Assembly (NCBI GenBank): GCA_028287305.1
Contig: JAQBPX010000032.1
Coordinates: 186,001 to 250,000, forward strand
Source: Gemmatimonadota bacterium
GTDB taxonomy: Bacteria; Gemmatimonadota; Gemmatimonadetes; Gemmatimonadales; Gemmatimonadaceae
Direction: 5' to 3'
Length of the DNA: 64,000 nucleotides
Part shown: piece by piece, positions 53,501-60,360 of the stretch
How positions within the stretch are numbered: the stretch's first letter is position 1
Layout of the letters: each line of letters begins with the position of its first letter
The notes under the pieces: model-generated
Databases searched by the model: none
What the model was told of the DNA's origin: nothing
The model's input: the letters and a program-made list of their open reading frames with translations, nothing else
Made by a program: the position numbers and the translations under genes

Positions 53501-54432
53501 GCCTTCACCAGCGCTTCCTCGGCCATCTTGCGCGCCGTGTTGTCGGTGCCGATGAGGAGGTAGCCGATGATCGCATCCTGGTCATCGCGCAGGGCGGTGA
53601 CCGACACGACGGCCGGGAAGCGCGTGCCGTCCTTCCGGAAGTACGTCAGCTCGTAAATGTCCTCGATACCGCGGCTCGCCTTGAAGACCAGCGCCTCGAA
53701 GCCCGGCGTGATCTCCGTGCCGAACTCCACGCTCAGCGACTTGGCGCGCGCGATCACTTCCTGCGGATCCGAGATGTCCGCGGGCGTATTCTTGTTCATG
53801 ACGTCGGCGGCGGTGTAGCCGAGCATGCGCTCGGCGCCGACGTTGAAGATCTGGATGACGCCCTTGGCGTCGGTCGCGATGCTGGAGAAGTTGGCGCTGT
53901 TGAAGATCGCGTTCTGGAGCGCGCCAGCCTTGACGAGCGCTTCCTCGGCCATCTTGCGCGCCGTGTTGTCGGTACCGATGAGCAGGTACCCGATGATCGT
54001 CTCGGCGTCGTCGCGCAGGGCGGTCACGGACACGACCGCCGGAAAGCGGCTGCCATCCTTGAGCGTGTAGGTCAGCTCGTAGATGTCCTCGATGCCGCGC
54101 GCGGCCTTGAAGACGAGCGCCTCGAAGCCCGGCGTGATGTCGGTGCCGAACTCCACGCTCAGTGCCTTGGCGCGCGCAATGAGCTCCTGCGGATCGGAGA
54201 GCTCGGCCGGCGTCACCTTGTTCACCACTTCGGCGGCCGTGTAGCCGAGCATGCGCTCGGCGCCCACGTTGAAGATCTGGATGACACCCTTGGCGTCGGT
54301 GGCGATGCTGGAGAAGTTCGCGCTGTTGAAGATCGCGCTCTGCAGGGCGCCGGTCGTGAGCAGCGCCTCCGCGTGACGCACGTCGGTGATCGCGTCGAGC
54401 GAGGCAGGCGTGCGAATCGGGGACTTCAGCAT
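50590..54432 (-). CDS. Hybrid histidine kinase with five PAS domains and two receivers
   Basis: 1280 residues, soluble. Four near-identical PAS units of 142 residues (28-169, 170-311, 312-453, 454-590) are followed by a different PAS (about 605-720). DHp His746 lies in [15 protein letters not shown]. The HATPase has NLLANAVKFTSEGGE, DSGIGIPPDG and GTGLGLVMVKLL. Receiver 1 has Asp1080 (LITLDIMLPDVDG) and receiver 2 has Asp1204 (LIVLDLMMPDVSG). There is no membrane segment, so it senses a cytoplasmic signal. The partner response regulator follows after 1 nt. The start at MLKSPIRTPASL is the first ATG, and no longer open frame exists. Confidence 0.94.
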   Translation of the reverse strand: MLKSPIRTPASLDAITDVRHAEALLTTGALQSAIFNSANFSSIATDAKGVIQIFNVGAERMLGYTAAEVVNKVTPAELSDPQELIARAKALSVEFGTDITPGFEALVFKAARGIEDIYELTYTLKDGSRFPAVVSVTALRDDAETIIGYLLIGTDNTARKMAEEALVKAGALQNAIFNSANFSSIATDAKGVIQIFNVGAERMLGYTAADVMNKNTPADISDPQEVIARAKSLSVEFGTEITPGFEALVFKASRGIEDIYELTYFRKDGTRFPAVVSVTALRDDQDAIIGYLLIGTDNTARKMAEEALVKAGALQNAIFNSANFSSIATDAKGVIQIFNVGAERMLGYTAADVMNKNTPADISDPQELIARASALSLEFGSDITPGFEALVFKAARGIEDIYELTYFRKDGSRFPAVVSVTALRDDQDTIIGYLLIGTDNTARKMAEEALVKAGALQNAIFNSANFSSIATDAKGVIQIFNVGAERMLGYTAADVMNKNTPADISDPQEVIARAKSLSVEFGTEITPGFEALVFKASRGIEDIYELTYFRKDGTRFPAVVSVTALRDDAEAIIGYLLIGTDNTARKQVEEERMKLDQRLRDQHFYTRSLLESNIDALMTTDPRGIITDVNKQMEALTGCTRDELIGAPFKNYFTDPDRAEAGINRVLNEGKVTNYELTARDRDGTLTVVSYNATTFHDRDRRLQGVFASARDMTELKAFERTLQLKNVELEDASRMKSEFLANMSHELRTPLNAIIGFSEVLADGLLGEMTEQQRGFIADIFKSGKHLLSLINDILDLSKVEAGKMLLDLESVQISSFLGNSLSIIKGKAATRHIHLDMVIAEELGSIRADSRKIKQIVYNLLANAVKFTSEGGEVTLHAGCVTREEVGVLDGAWIGRSLPLAPSEFTEFLEISVTDSGIGIPPDGLEHLFKPFSQVDSGLGRKFEGTGLGLVMVKLLAELHGGAVAVESAVNEGSRFTVWLPFRSADDVGLVAVAPGDVYTERHVPATTPAPAPGGPLEKRAEQRVGSNVALVIEHDEIAAELIRVQLESEGFNVVHAATAEEALIMASGAPLALITLDIMLPDVDGWAFLNRLKQVPALRRIPIVIVSIMADRKRGFALGAAAVMQKPISRRDLHESLMELGLSPLAKGQLLKVLIVDDDVQAVDLTAVRLQDMASTILRAYGGLDAIAIAKSECPDLIVLDLMMPDVSGFDVVHALHEDPRTMKIPIVVVTAKRITAKDRSKLNGFVTTVMEKADFDQDVFTSEVRRAMSGRHHQVS
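52648..54351 (-). repeat. Four tandem 426-bp PAS-coding repeats
   Basis: Units on the minus strand are 54351-53926, 53925-53500, 53499-53074 and 53073-52648 (the last diverges in its final ten codons). Each begins with codons for GAL and encodes IFNSANFSSIATDAKG and GTDNTARK. Units 1 and 3 share one set of variants (DITPG, KAARG, KDGSRF) and units 2 and 4 another (EITPG, KASRG, KDGTRF). Confidence 0.93.
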
Positions 54433-54575
54433 GTATGACGCTCAGCGTCGCCGGGGGCGCGTGGTGCGCTGCCGGTGGATGTGGAAGGGCGTTTCTGTAC
54501 CGTAAGCTAGGCAAGAAACGCTCCGAACCGAACGCGACCGGGCGTCGTGGGCGCGAATTCTGCCCGCAAGGCCGC

Positions 54576-55163
54576 GTGGAGCATGCCCAGCTCGGTTTCT
54601 TCGACGCAGGCCCCGTATTGCCGGGTGGCTTTCGCTACCGGGCTGAAGCGATCACGCCCGAGCACGAGCGTGAACTCGTGGCCGGGATTCGCGCGCTCCC
54701 GCTCCGCGAATTCGACTTCCATGGACACACCGGCAAGCGACGGATCGTTTCGTACGGATGGCGTTATGACTTTACCGCCAGGCGGCTCGATCCTGTGGAC
54801 GACATTCCGTCCTTACTCCTTCCGCTGCGCGACGTGGCCGCTGCGTTCGCCGGGGTGGCGCCTGCGTCGCTGCAGCAGGCGCTCGTCACGGAATACGAGT
54901 CCGGCGCTGGCATCGGCTGGCACCGCGACAAGCCGCAGTTCGGGGACGTGATCGGCGTCTCGCTCGCGTCGCCCTGCACCTTTCGGCTGCGCAGGAAGCG
55001 TGGCGACGGCACGTGGGAGCGCGTGAACATCGAGGCCGCGGCGCGCTCCGCCTACCTGATGCGCGGCCCGTCGCGCGACGAGTGGGAGCACAGCATTCCC
55101 GGCGTGGACGCGCTGCGCTACTCGGTGACGTTCAGGAACTTCCTGGGAACGCCTACGGGGTGA
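54576..55163 (+). CDS. AlkB-like 2-oxoglutarate/Fe(II) dioxygenase
   Basis: 195 residues from GTG with AAGG just upstream; the longer open frame lacks similarity and is rejected. The family core is RIVSYGWRYDF, YESGAGIGWHRDKPQFG (iron ligands His116 and Asp118), GVSLASPCTFRLRRK, then AYLMRGPSRDEWEHSIPG (third ligand His172) and LRYSVTFRNF (2-oxoglutarate Arg181 and substrate Arg187). Such enzymes oxidatively remove alkyl groups from nucleic-acid bases. It is adjacent to the hybrid kinase (divergent). The end overlaps the GlcG-like gene by 11 nt, convergently. Confidence 0.9.
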   Translation: MEHAQLGFFDAGPVLPGGFRYRAEAITPEHERELVAGIRALPLREFDFHGHTGKRRIVSYGWRYDFTARRLDPVDDIPSLLLPLRDVAAAFAGVAPASLQQALVTEYESGAGIGWHRDKPQFGDVIGVSLASPCTFRLRRKRGDGTWERVNIEAAARSAYLMRGPSRDEWEHSIPGVDALRYSVTFRNFLGTPTG

Positions 55164-55626
55164 GCGAGGCGATGCCGGCCTTGGCGACCTGCGCGTCCTG
55201 CGGGCTGGTGCCGCCGCTGCACCCCACGGCGCCCACGATGCCACCGTTGATCACGACCGGCACGCCGCCCTCCACGAGCACCACGCCCTCGAAGCTGAGG
55301 AGTGCGTTGCGACCGCCGGCCACGGCGTCCTCGAGCAGCTTTGTCTCACGCTTGAACCGCGCGGCGGTGCGCGCCTTGGCGCGTGAGATGTCGATGGAGC
55401 CGGGCGACGCATCGTCCATGCGAATGAAGGCGATGAGCTCGCCGGACGGATCGACCACCGCGCACGACATGTTCCACCCGTTCCGGCGCGCTTCCGCCTG
55501 CGCGCCCACGAGGATCCGCTGCGCGGCCTCGGCAGTGATGACCTTGGTATCGCGAACCTGGGCGGAGGCGGGGGCGGAAGCGGCGGTCATGAGCGTGGCG
55601 ATGGCGATTAGGGATGAGAGGCGCAT
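55153..55626 (-). CDS. Secreted GlcG/HbpS-like protein
   Basis: 157 residues. The signal peptide MRLSSLIAIATLMTAASAPASA is followed by a GlcG/HbpS-fold domain with ITAEAAQRILVGAQAEARRNGWNMSCAVVDPSGEL, FIRMDDASPGSIDISRAKARTA, and VVLVEGGVPVVINGGIVGAVGCSGGTSPQDA. HbpS-type relatives bind heme or iron; GlcG members are of unknown role. I start at ATG 55626, where TATCCT lies 6 nt upstream (leaderless-type). The 3' end overlaps the AlkB gene. Confidence 0.88.
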   Translation of the reverse strand: MRLSSLIAIATLMTAASAPASAQVRDTKVITAEAAQRILVGAQAEARRNGWNMSCAVVDPSGELIAFIRMDDASPGSIDISRAKARTAARFKRETKLLEDAVAGGRNALLSFEGVVLVEGGVPVVINGGIVGAVGCSGGTSPQDAQVAKAGIASLTP

Positions 55627-55632
55627 GGGGGG

Positions 55633-55638
55633 AGGATA
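55633..55638 (-). promoter_or_regulatory. Leaderless-type -10 box (TATCCT, minus strand)
   Basis: On the minus strand TATCCT is followed by six C and then the ATG at 55626. A weak TTTCAC lies 17 nt further upstream. Confidence 0.5.
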
Positions 55639-55914
55639 TCGCAACGGCGTTCGAAGTGAAAGGATTCGGTGCTGGTTGGCAGCTCGCGTGGTCGTGGTAA
55701 CTGACATGGACACGATCGGCCACGAAGCCCGAGTTCGAGCTCGTCATTCGCGTTAGTTCGTGTTCCGAGCGAAGCGAGGTTCGTGTCGTTCGTGTGCGTA
55801 GTGTCGTTGTCCTTGTTGTGTCGTGGATTTCATGCTGTCGCTCACCCTTCCTTAATCCCGCACTCACGATCTCGTCATTCGCCCGCCACGGGTTGGTAAT
55901 GCGGCGACTCTATC
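55639..55914. other. Non-coding divergent intergenic region
   Basis: This is most of the 316-bp gap between the GlcG-like and exbD genes. It is lower in GC than its surroundings and has a run of GT/CG-rich near-repeats (GTTCGTGT, GTGTCGTT) around 55757-55828. I see no gene with family similarity and no tRNA. It presumably holds the exbD promoter. Confidence 0.5.
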
Positions 55915-55936
55915 CTCCAGTCACCCCTGACTGGAG
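55915..55936 (+). promoter_or_regulatory. Hairpin that contains the exbD ribosome-binding site
   Basis: CTCCAGTC (55915-55922) pairs perfectly with GACTGGAG (55929-55936) around a 6-nt loop. The last four bases, GGAG, are the only Shine-Dalgarno for the ATG at 55943 (6-nt spacing), so folding would hide it. Confidence 0.55.
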
Positions 55937-55942
55937 CAGCAA

Positions 55943-56353
55943 ATGGCCCCGAGCGCGCGACCCCTCTCGAACGACATCAACGTCACCCCAATGCTCGACG
56001 TCATGCTGGTCCTGCTCGTGATCTTCCTGGCCGCCATCTCGAAGTACGGTTCGATGGACGTGTCGCTTCCCGAGCCGTGCACCGGCGCGTGCAGGGAGGG
56101 CGCGGCCCAGATCGTACTCGAGGTCCTGCCGGGGCATGCCTATCGGCTGAACAGCGAACCGCTGACGCCGGCGCAGCTGCGGAGCCGGATCTTCCAGGTG
56201 TATTCCGGCCGGCCGATGAAAGTGCTGCAGGTCGCGGGCTACCCCGGCGCGACGTACGACGACGTGGTGCAGGCCATGGACGTCGCGAAGGGAGCCGGCG
56301 TCCGGGTCATCGGGATTCCGCCGAGGGAGAGCTACCTGCCTGTCACGCGGTAG
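55943..56353 (+). CDS. ExbD/TolR-family biopolymer transport protein
   Basis: 136 residues. A short cytoplasmic tail (MAPSARPLSNDINVTPMLDVMLVLLVIFLAAI when read to the end of the TM) carries the conserved INVTPMLDVMLVLLVIF, including the proton-path Asp in LDV. A periplasmic domain follows (about 40-136) with LNSEPLTPAQLRSRIFQVY and VVQAMDVAKGAGVRVIGIPP. ExbD works with ExbB and TonB, or as TolQR, to use proton motive force. No exbB, tonB or tolQ is adjacent, so it is an orphan here and its partner must be elsewhere. Confidence 0.9.
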   Translation: MAPSARPLSNDINVTPMLDVMLVLLVIFLAAISKYGSMDVSLPEPCTGACREGAAQIVLEVLPGHAYRLNSEPLTPAQLRSRIFQVYSGRPMKVLQVAGYPGATYDDVVQAMDVAKGAGVRVIGIPPRESYLPVTR

Positions 56354-56359
56354 GAGCGA

Positions 56360-56575
56360 GGGCTCGGGTAACAGCGAGGCCTGAGGCGTGTGGCTGGGGC
56401 GTGAGTCCTCGGGCCTGGGTAACGACGGCGTGGGGCGGATGGCCTGCACGGCGAGGCGTGGGAGCATATTCTCACGCCTCGTCGTTCAAGCCCGTGGCCT
56501 CACGCCGTCCTTACCGCAGCCCGAAGACCGCAGCCCCAGCCACACGCCTCACGCCACGCTGTTACCGAAGCCCCA
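56360..56575. repeat. 216-bp nested imperfect palindrome, non-coding
   Basis: The outer arms 56360-56400 and 56533-56573 are imperfect inverted copies (about 40 nt, sharing GGTAACAGCG, GAGGCGTGTGGCTGGGGC in the right orientation). Inside, 56406-56433 and the sequence before 56533 are a second inverted pair (TCGGGC...GGTAA...GACGGCGTG). The core CGAGGCGTGGGA/TCTCACGCCTCG closes a short loop. It fills the gap between convergent exbD and the VPS10-like gene, so it may also act as a bidirectional terminator. Confidence 0.7.
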
Positions 56576-56586
56576 AGCCCCCGCAG

Positions 56587-59500
56587 TTACGGCCGGATGG
56601 GCCCTGACGACGGCAACCGGGGAAATCTCCCCGGCGTCCATGGAACTCCCGCCACCTCGGCATCCTGCTCCAGCTTCGCGAGGTCCACCTCGAGCAACGT
56701 CCGCAGCTGCTCGAGCACCTTGCCGAAGCCGGCATTCACGATCTCCACCTGCTGGCGGTCCGCCGCGCTCGGCGGCTCGAGCGAGCTGCTCCATCCATTG
56801 CCCACCGCGCTGTAGAGGCGGTTGAGCAATGACGTCGGCGCCGCCTCCTGGCGGCGCGCGCGCGTGGGGTCGCCAGTGAGCGCTTCCTGCGCATCCTTCA
56901 GCTTGTTCTCGATCACGCGTACCCGCTGCACCAGCCCGGCGTCGGCGTTCGCGGTCTCGTCGATCGCGCGCTTGAGGAAGCCGATGCGTCGCGCCGTCTC
57001 ACCCATCAGCGCCGACGTTCCGAGCACGTCACGCTCGAGCTCCGCGACACCCTGCTGCTCGGCGAGCGTGGCCATCGTCCGCACACTCGGTCCGTCCACG
57101 CCCACCACCTCGAACCGTCGTGGATCGCCGAGTGGCGTGAGCACGCCATCGATGCGCGTGGAGAGCGCGACCTGGTACGTGCCCGGCACGACATAGGGTG
57201 CGGCCGGCGGCGATGAGAACGGGAACTCGGGGTCCGCCTGGTACGCCGGACCGTTGATCGGGTCGGTGGGCTGCAACTGCAGGTCCCACGACGCGCGGTT
57301 GATGCCAGGTGCTCCGCTCACGACGAAGCGCCGCAGCGCCTTGCCGTTCGCGGTGCTGATCGTCGCCACGATCACGGGGTCCTCCGAGCGATCCTCGGCC
57401 TTGAGCGAGTCCCAGCTCGGATAGAAGATGTCCTCGCCCTTCTTCATCGCCGCCTTCTCCGCGGTCTGGCGCACCGACTTCCGCGACTTGAGCGCGTCCT
57501 TGAGGAAGTACGTGAACACCGCGCCATTCGGCGGGTTCGGGGCGGAGAAGTAGTTGGCGCCCTGGAACGCGACGCCGGGCAGTCCCAGCGGCGCGCTCGC
57601 GATGAACAGCGGGGCGGGGCGCACCGGGAAGATCACGGCCGGCTTCGCGAGGTTCGCGTCCGTCAGCTCGCGCAGCGCGCTGTAGTCGTCGAGGATGAAG
57701 AACCCACGGCCGAACGTCGCCAGCACGAGGTCGCTCTCGCGCTTCTGGATGGCGATGTCGCGCACCTGGATGGTGGGCATCCCCGCCTTGACGCGAATCC
57801 ACCTGGCGCCGCCGTTCTTCGTGAAGAACAATCCGAACTCGGTGCCCACGAAGAGCAGGTTGCGATCGACGAAATCCTCCGCCATCGAAAATACCGAGCC
57901 GCGAGCCGGAAGGTCGGCGGTGATGTTGGTCCAGGTCCGGCCGAGGTCCGTGCTCTTGAGCACGTACGGGTGGAAGTCGCCCGATTGATGATTGTTGAAG
58001 GTGGCGTAGACGGTGTTCGCGTCGAACTGCGAGGGCACCACGCGCGATACGAACGTCGTCTCCGGCACGCCAGGGAAGCGATCGATCGAGCGCCACGACG
58101 CGCCACCGTTCTCGCTGATCGACACGCGTCCGTCGTCCGTGCCGGTGAACAGCAGCCCTTCCTTGATCGGCGATTCTGCCACCGTCACGATGTCGCCGAA
58201 GAGCGTGGTCGACTGGTTCTTGGCAAGTGCATCGACGCTTTGCACCCGGTCCATCATCTTGAGGCGGTTGCGGTCGATCTGGCGCGACAGATCCGGGCTC
58301 ACGGCCTTCCACGAGTCACCGCGATCATCGGAACGGAACAGGCGATTCGCCGCGAAGTAGAGGCGGTTGTGGTTATGCGGGCTGATCATCAGCGGCGAGT
58401 CCCAGTTCCACCTGAGTCCACTGCCCGTCACCTCGTCGGATGGCTGGATCCCCATCACGTCGCCCGTCTTCAGGTTGAAGCGCGACAGGTTTCCGAACTG
58501 CGACTGCGCATACACCGTATTCGGGTCGACCGGGTCGATCACGCTGCCGAACCCGTCGCCGCCGCTCGTGATGAACCAGTCGGCGTTCGTGATGCCGTGA
58601 ATCGTGCGCGTGCGACTCGGGCCGCCGACCGAGAAGTTGTCCTGCGCGCCGCCATACACCTTGTAGAACGGCTTTGAGTCGTCCGTCGCGACCTTGTAGT
58701 ACTGCGTGACGGGAAGGTCGGCCGAGAACTTCCAGGTCTTGCCGAGGTCCCAGGACTCGTAGAGACCGCCGTCGCACCCCACCACGAGGTGCGTGTTCTC
58801 GTCGGGGTCGATCCACACGACGTGGTTGTCGACGTGCTTCAGCAGCTCGCCCACTCGATGGAAGGTCTTTCCGCCGTCGTCCGTCACCTGGAGAATGACG
58901 TCGGCTGCGTACACGCGGTCGAGGATCTTCGGATCGGCGAAGATCTTGTTGTAATAGTTACCGCCGGTCTGGTAGCTGTTCATCTTCTCCCAGCTCGCGC
59001 CGAAATCCTTCGAGCGGAAGAACCCGCCCTTGCCGTTCGCGATGTCGGCGATCGCGTACACGATGCTGGAATTCACCGGTGAGACGGTGAGGCCGATGCG
59101 CCCCATCTCCTCGTCGGGAAATCCGCTCTGCGCCTTGTTCCAGCTCTTGCCTCCGTCCATCGAGCGATAGATCCCCGAGCCAGGGCCGCCACCGAGGAAC
59201 CCGAACACGCGACGGCTTCGCTGCCACATCGTTGCGATGAGGTGGTCGGGATTCTTGGGGTCGAGCTGGATATCGTTGGCGCCCGTCCAGTCATCCACGT
59301 GGAGGACCCGCTCCCACGTCTTGCCGCCATCGGTCGTCTTGTAGACCCCACGGTCGCCGCCCTTTCGCCAGAGTGGACCCTGCGAAGCGACGTACACCAC
59401 GTCGGAGTTGCGCGGGTCGACGATGATGCGCCCGATGTGCTCGGACTCCTTGAGTCCCATGTTGGTCCATGAGCGCCCGCCGTCGAGCGACTTGTAGACG

Positions 59501-59901
59501 CCGTCTCCGTACGCGACCACACGCTGCGCGTTGTTCTCTCCTGTGCCCACCCACACGGTGCTCGGCGCGCGTTCGTCCACGGTGATGGTGCCGATCGAGA
59601 ACGATCCCTCTCCGTCGAAGATCGGGCTGAACGAGACGCCATTGTTCGTCGACTTCCACACGCCGCCCGCGGCCGTCGCCACGTACCAGGTGCGCTTGTC
59701 GCGCGGGTCCATCGCGACGTCGGCGATGCGCCCCGAGGTGAGCGCGGGCCCGATCGAGCGCAGGCGGAGGCCCGCCGAGGCGCTGGCGACCTTGGCCTGC
59801 GCCGCGGAGTCAGGCGCGGCGGGCGCGCCACGGTTGGGAAGGGCCTGCTGCGCGGCAAGCGGAGCCGCGAGGATCGCAAGAATGGCGACGGAGGATCGCA
59901 T
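56587..59901 (-). CDS. Secreted VPS10/sortilin-like Asp-box protein (A)
   Basis: 1104 residues. The signal peptide MRSSVAILAILAAPLAAQQ is followed by a ten-bladed-type beta-propeller region (about 40-760). I count at least eleven Asp-box motifs, for example STNNGVSF, SLDGGRSW, TTDGGKTW, SMDGGKSW, SKDFGASW, TDDGGKTF, SWDLGKTW, SDDRGDSW, SENGGASW and STDLGRTW. A C-terminal region (about 800-1104) has beta blocks then helical segments. This family is greatly expanded in Gemmatimonadota and related phyla; the bacterial members have no proven role. The longer open frame upstream of the signal peptide is rejected. Divergent from a paralogue across a repeat-bearing 459-bp region. Confidence 0.92.
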   Translation of the reverse strand: MRSSVAILAILAAPLAAQQALPNRGAPAAPDSAAQAKVASASAGLRLRSIGPALTSGRIADVAMDPRDKRTWYVATAAGGVWKSTNNGVSFSPIFDGEGSFSIGTITVDERAPSTVWVGTGENNAQRVVAYGDGVYKSLDGGRSWTNMGLKESEHIGRIIVDPRNSDVVYVASQGPLWRKGGDRGVYKTTDGGKTWERVLHVDDWTGANDIQLDPKNPDHLIATMWQRSRRVFGFLGGGPGSGIYRSMDGGKSWNKAQSGFPDEEMGRIGLTVSPVNSSIVYAIADIANGKGGFFRSKDFGASWEKMNSYQTGGNYYNKIFADPKILDRVYAADVILQVTDDGGKTFHRVGELLKHVDNHVVWIDPDENTHLVVGCDGGLYESWDLGKTWKFSADLPVTQYYKVATDDSKPFYKVYGGAQDNFSVGGPSRTRTIHGITNADWFITSGGDGFGSVIDPVDPNTVYAQSQFGNLSRFNLKTGDVMGIQPSDEVTGSGLRWNWDSPLMISPHNHNRLYFAANRLFRSDDRGDSWKAVSPDLSRQIDRNRLKMMDRVQSVDALAKNQSTTLFGDIVTVAESPIKEGLLFTGTDDGRVSISENGGASWRSIDRFPGVPETTFVSRVVPSQFDANTVYATFNNHQSGDFHPYVLKSTDLGRTWTNITADLPARGSVFSMAEDFVDRNLLFVGTEFGLFFTKNGGARWIRVKAGMPTIQVRDIAIQKRESDLVLATFGRGFFILDDYSALRELTDANLAKPAVIFPVRPAPLFIASAPLGLPGVAFQGANYFSAPNPPNGAVFTYFLKDALKSRKSVRQTAEKAAMKKGEDIFYPSWDSLKAEDRSEDPVIVATISTANGKALRRFVVSGAPGINRASWDLQLQPTDPINGPAYQADPEFPFSSPPAAPYVVPGTYQVALSTRIDGVLTPLGDPRRFEVVGVDGPSVRTMATLAEQQGVAELERDVLGTSALMGETARRIGFLKRAIDETANADAGLVQRVRVIENKLKDAQEALTGDPTRARRQEAAPTSLLNRLYSAVGNGWSSSLEPPSAADRQQVEIVNAGFGKVLEQLRTLLEVDLAKLEQDAEVAGVPWTPGRFPRLPSSGPIRP

Positions 59902-60360
59902 GGTCTCGAGTGGGGTGGGGAGTCGCCACGAAAGTACGCCTCGTGACGGGGCGAGGTAACCGAGTGGGGAAACTCTTACATCGTTCCGGGTGGGGGGACT
60001 ACGCGCCCGGATGGCCGCCGAACGGCAACGGCAGATGGCCGCTGCTCGGTCGGGTACAATGGGCCGGCGGGCACTCCAAACGCGTGAGCGCTTGTCATCG
60101 CTTGCCGCCGAGCCCGCGTCGCGGCTCCGAAGAGGCAGCACGTGAAGGCGGTTTCCGCCGGTCAAAGGGAAAAATGTGGACTGGAATGGATGCCTGTCCT
60201 GGTGCATCCAGGCCTGAACGCTCCGCGGCCATCTGCAGTTGCAGTGCAGCGGCCATCCGCGTGCGTAGTTCAGCGCGCGCATCGTTGTCCCCTCTTGCCG
60301 CAGCCCGCGCCAGCCGGGCAATTTCACGCAAGAGTCCTCCCCCACGACCGAGGCCCCACC
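59902..60360. other. 459-bp divergent intergenic control region
   Basis: This region separates the start codons of two VPS10-like paralogues. It contains a symmetric inverted repeat (listed separately). Both leaders next to the start codons are C-rich (CTCCCCACCCCA and CCTCCCCCACGACC types) without Shine-Dalgarno, and they look related to each other. Open frames across it lack similarity and are taken as non-coding. Confidence 0.6.
59998..60269. repeat. Symmetric inverted repeat upstream of both VPS10-like genes
   Basis: The arms 59998-60042 and 60225-60269 are 45-nt imperfect inverted copies (about eight mismatches). Each arm holds two copies of GATGGCCGC spaced 24 nt apart (60010 and 60034 plus strand; 60225 and 60249 as the complement GCGGCCATC). 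Each arm begins about 95 bp from its nearest start codon. Confidence 0.75.

Noticed and set aside
50311-54438. A 1375-codon plus-strand open frame
   Set aside because: It is the antisense shadow of the hybrid kinase and response regulator genes. Its apparent repeats only mirror the PAS repeats on the other strand.
60142-60360. N-terminal extension of VPS10-like protein B
   Set aside because: It lacks similarity, precedes a clear signal peptide and crosses the inverted repeat.
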